DNA of 64,000 bases, taken from Parambassis ranga. Taxonomy: Eukaryota > Chordata > Actinopteri > Ambassidae. Position 1 is the first letter of the stretch. Each line of letters starts with the position of its first letter. The stretch lies in contig NC_041025.1 in assembly GCF_900634625.1 (NCBI RefSeq), positions 8,321,411 through 8,385,410 on the forward strand, written 5' to 3'. The translations under genes and the position numbers were made by a program. This document shows positions 60,679 to 64,000 of this stretch, one piece after another. Below the pieces are notes generated by a model. It was not told the DNA's origin, did no database searches, and saw only the letters and a program-made list of their open reading frames with translations.

Positions 60679-63600
60679 TCAGTTCTGCATCAGGTACTGA
60701 TGGAAATAGATGCCAAACAGAGAGCTGATGACCTGGCAGGCGGCTACCCACCAAGTGAGGAAGGCAAAGAAACCTCGGAAGAAGAGTGGAGTGAGGACAG
60801 AGCGCAGCGCTGTGAAGGTCTCTGACAAACGAGCTACAGTGGCCTGGATGTCCTCCTCCATGTCCTCCACCCCCTCTTCATCATCATCCAAACCACTAGG
60901 CAGGACAGGTGCAGCTGTGGGCAGCACCAAAGCTGGCGTCACCCCAGGGGTCTCCTCAGCACTTGTACTCCAGGAAAAGTCCCCTGAACGAAGTCAATGC
61001 TTGTTACATTCACAAACACTGAAACTTGAGTTGTTAAACATTCAACTGCAACCATCACCTGGCCTGGATCTGTATAGAATCTGGCCTACCACTGGCTCTC
61101 ACAACCATTGAATTAAAGCAGAATGTCTTGACTTTACTCACATCATGAGTGTTTCATTTTAAATTAATTGTGGTTCACAGTGGCAAAAGGCCAAAAAACT
61201 TACCCAGTGCCTTAAGTGCCAGTGTAGAGAAGAGGATGAGCAGGACAGGAACCAGATACTGAAGAGTAACTACTGTCAGGTAGCAAAACACACGTGTAAC
61301 CTAAAAAAACAAAATAGCATTAACCTGTTAACGTTATTATCATAAGATGGCCAGAAGAAATCAGAGTACAGGACCTAACCCTGTGCCTGACCTTCCTTTG
61401 GATGTCTATGGCGGCAATACGCCCTGCCTCCTTCTTCATCTGCTCCACCCACTTCTGAGCAAGGTTGAGGTAGGCTTGCAGGTGGTAACGGGTCAGAGCC
61501 AGCCGCAGCACACACAGTGCCATGATGATCCACAGGCGCATACTGTCAAACACTGCACTGGGCACACTGTAAGAGAGAGACCATCAGAAACTAGCCAGGA
61601 GGAGCTTCTGTGTTCCTTAAATGTTGTTTGTTAGAACTGATGTCATTTCACTGGATAAAATTAAAAAACATGCGCACTCACATTGTGACAGAGGTCTTTC
61701 CCATAGGTGCATTGGCCAGGAAGTCTCTTGCAATGGGTTTCACCCACAGGACCAAGACAATGACTGGAGACATAAAACTCATATGCAGCAAAATCCTGTC
61801 AAGAAGGGGACACTGTCAGGGACTGCTGAGAAAATAAAGCATGACTGACAAAGAGCATTTCTCTTTTTTCACATGTTACTGTGCTTACTGGATGAGTGGA
61901 CGGTCTGAGTTCATCTGTACAGCATCTAGATGAGTCTGAGCCAGGCGCAGCCCTGGGAAGGCCAGGAGAGCACCAATATATGCACAGACAGCAGCCAGAC
62001 CGAGCTTCACAGTCAGCTTAGTCACTGGGATTCTAAAGTGAAAACAACCAAACACAACAGACAAACATTATTACTGCATGTATAATGGCCATCTTATCTG
62101 TTCCCCATTCAAGACTATCAATGTTTTAGTTTTTTGGAGAGACACTTACGACCACTGAGCGTAGCCCTGCTGTTTGGCAAAGATCTCCAAGCTGTCAAAC
62201 AGGCTGGAAAAGCCCGACTCGAGGCCGAACTCCAGGTAGTCCTCTCTGACCACCAGCACCAGCATGGCCACCAGCAAAGACAGAAAGCCAAATGCGAGGC
62301 ACACGGAGCGCTCACCGCCCTCCTCAGAACGGAAGTAGTGGCCCATCAGAGTGTGAAGGGTCTTTCTGAGAGTTATAAGTTAAATGAAAGCAACTGAGAG
62401 GTGATAGTAATACATGCTTAAGGTCTTACACAGGTGTGGTGAAATTAGGATTCTTGTTGAAGGATACAGACTGAAGAGAACAGTTAGGACACACCAGATG
62501 GCACCGATATTGACCTCTTTACTGGCATCTACCACACTGTAGTAACATTCGGTGAACAGGAAGACCCCTGCGGCATACACTGCAAAATCTACAAGCCACT
62601 GGTACTCCAGAAAGAAACGTAATACTGTGAACAGAAAAGAAGTACAAAGCATTAGGTGTCTACAGAGGTAATTTTGTGCCATTACTGTTAATTAAAATTA
62701 CATTTTCTTGAAGCAAACAATGCTGAAGAACACTGAATGTGTACTGTGCTAGTTAGGTAGTCAACTGCTGAGCTTAAGGGTCTGTGTACTTGCAAAATAT
62801 AACCTGTGATGTAGATAAAGGTTTGTTTGTTTTACCAAGTGCGTCAATCACGTTGACCGGAGCTTTTTCTAGGTGAAGGTCGATGTCTTTGGGCACAGTG
62901 AGAGGCTTGCTCTCCCCATTCTGTCTCCTGGTAACAAAGACAAAACAGGAACATGCTGGTGAGATCAGGATGAAGAAGATCTGTACTTATGAGACTGAAT
63001 GTTGCATTCCTGGTAGAAAACCTTTGGATCACAAGTGAAACAGGCTCAACTGTATCATTTGACTAAACAAATAATCACAAATGGAAGAAGAAAACAAACT
63101 TTCATGAGATGACAGACCCTCCCCCACTGCCCACCTGTCTCTTCTGTTTGGTTTTGGCATCTGTTTTCCTGCCAAGGCACAAAGCTCTCCTTCTGAAGGG
63201 TGTTTGAATCTGAACAAACTAGACAGAAAAACAACAGTATGTATAAACAGTGCACAGCACATGCTGTGTATGATGTATAATGGGATTTAGAGGGTGACAA
63301 TACCTGCCGTTGCAGACGAGCCAGCGTGCGAATGAGCAATGAGGAGCCATCTTCTGCATAATGCTGGCGGCCAGCAGGCTGACCACCAGCTGAACTCCCA
63401 TCAGCGCCTGTAAGAAGAAGAAACGCACATTCTTAACTTTGAAACTCACAGATTCACATTAGCACAGAACACATTACACCTATAGGTAAGTTAGGCTGTA
63501 GCCTAATGTAGAAGCTAAGTTACACATACCATGATAAAAGCTAAAGCCTGCAAGTGCAACCTGAAACACGGGGCGTGTTGAAAGCTCCTGCGAAATGAAT

Positions 63601-63804
63601 GAAACTTAGCAAATGGCTAAGTGCTAAATTTAGCTAAACTCCACCACCTGTCAGTGCTGTTGCAGGCTTTAGCTAGCTAGCATTAGCGAACTAGCCCTCA
63701 TAGTCCCCGTTACTAGCAAAATAAGCTCGCTGGCGAACCATGCAAGACGTTGTAAGCACTAGTAATTAGACACGTTAATACTGGAGTGTGAAAATACTTA
63801 CCAT
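60679..63804 (-). CDS. tmem161a: Transmembrane protein 161A
   Basis: Eleven coding exons on the minus strand: 63802-63804, 63304-63407, 63135-63218, 62836-62927, 62468-62624, 62150-62365, 61889-62032, 61682-61795, 61392-61566, 61204-61300, 60679-60983; 496 aa (human 479). Conserved blocks: GVQLVVSLLAASIMQKMAPH, RFFLEYQWLVDFAVY, EEGGERSVCLAFGFLSLL, FPGLRLAQTH, PIARDFL, RLALTRYHLQAYLNLA and SLFGIYFHQYL. It is a multi-pass membrane protein (about eight spans); the human form is linked to resistance to oxidative and DNA-damage stress. The first coding exon contributes only the ATG, exactly before the donor. Intron 5 begins GTATCCTT and looks U12-type. An acidic loop (DDDEEGVEDMEEDI) precedes the last two spans. 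Confidence 0.95.
62366..62467 (-). other. U12-type GT-AG intron of tmem161a
   Basis: On the minus strand the 5' site is GTATCCTTC, the U12 consensus. The 3' end has TTTAACTTATAACTCTCAG, with a branch-like TTTAAC about 14 nt from the AG. The intron is only about 102 nt long. Frame across it is preserved (FSL|KTLHTLMGHYF). Confidence 0.75.
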
Positions 63805-64000
63805 CGCGTCTCCAAAAAGATGAACGTTTAAAGAATGTAGCTGTCGGAGCTTCTTCTCATGCAGGAAAGTCTTGGACAGCTGAATCCATTGACATGTGAA
63901 ACTGCTGCATGTCCCGGATGTAATTGTGGCGTCAAGAGATGCCTTCAGGTGCTCTGCGAGAGCGGAGTAAATTCTAACGATTTTAACAACAGGAGCTAAT
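63805..64000 (-). promoter_or_regulatory. tmem161a 5' UTR and promoter region
   Basis: The sequence upstream of the tmem161a ATG carries CpG-bearing DNA to the end of the window. The transcription start is not defined by the sequence. Confidence 0.45.

Overview
The window is vertebrate nuclear DNA from a ray-finned fish, most likely a percomorph teleost. Reasons: genes split by short introns; AT-rich intergenic DNA with many (CA)n/(GT)n runs; a Rex3 (RTE) retrotransposon; a Penelope-like element; and a tRNA-derived SINE family. The right half carries the neighbourhood found on human 19p13.11: NR2C2AP, RFXANK, BORCS8, MEF2B and TMEM161A, here with TMEM221 lying between BORCS8 and MEF2B.

Layout. 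1-1.75 kb: candidate promoter and first exons of a leftward gene I could not identify. Just upstream (2.66-2.74 kb) sits an inverted pair of RE1/NRSE (REST) sites. 2.9-35 kb: mostly gene-poor DNA holding two SINE copies (2.9 and 6.5 kb), a Penelope-like insertion with a GIY-YIG endonuclease ORF (9.75-10.51 kb), a relic of the same family (19.1 kb), a full-length Rex3 with an intact 1058-codon ORF (23.5-26.9 kb), and several candidate minus-strand exons (13.1, 30.3 and 30.7-31.0 kb). 35.3-40.8 kb: compact gene cluster: nr2c2ap (+) convergent with rfxank (-), which is head-to-head with borcs8 (+). 41.3-44.2 kb: tmem221 (-). 47.7-56 kb: mef2b (+) with candidate 5' non-coding exon(s). 60.7-63.8 kb: tmem161a (-).

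Exon structures of all six named genes were built by hand from splice signals, reading-frame phase and family resemblance. All six close in frame: 141, 232, 130, 310, 422 and 496 aa. Two introns have U12-type signals: an AT-AC intron in nr2c2ap and a GTATCCTT...AG intron in tmem161a.

The genes do not form one pathway. RFXANK and MEF2B are nuclear transcription regulators. NR2C2AP is a small nuclear-receptor co-regulator. BORCS8 is a lysosome-positioning subunit. TMEM221 and TMEM161A are multi-pass membrane proteins of poorly known function. The most unusual signals are non-coding: the inverted RE1 pair, the hammerhead-ribozyme-like core at the end of the Penelope-like element, and the AT-AC intron.
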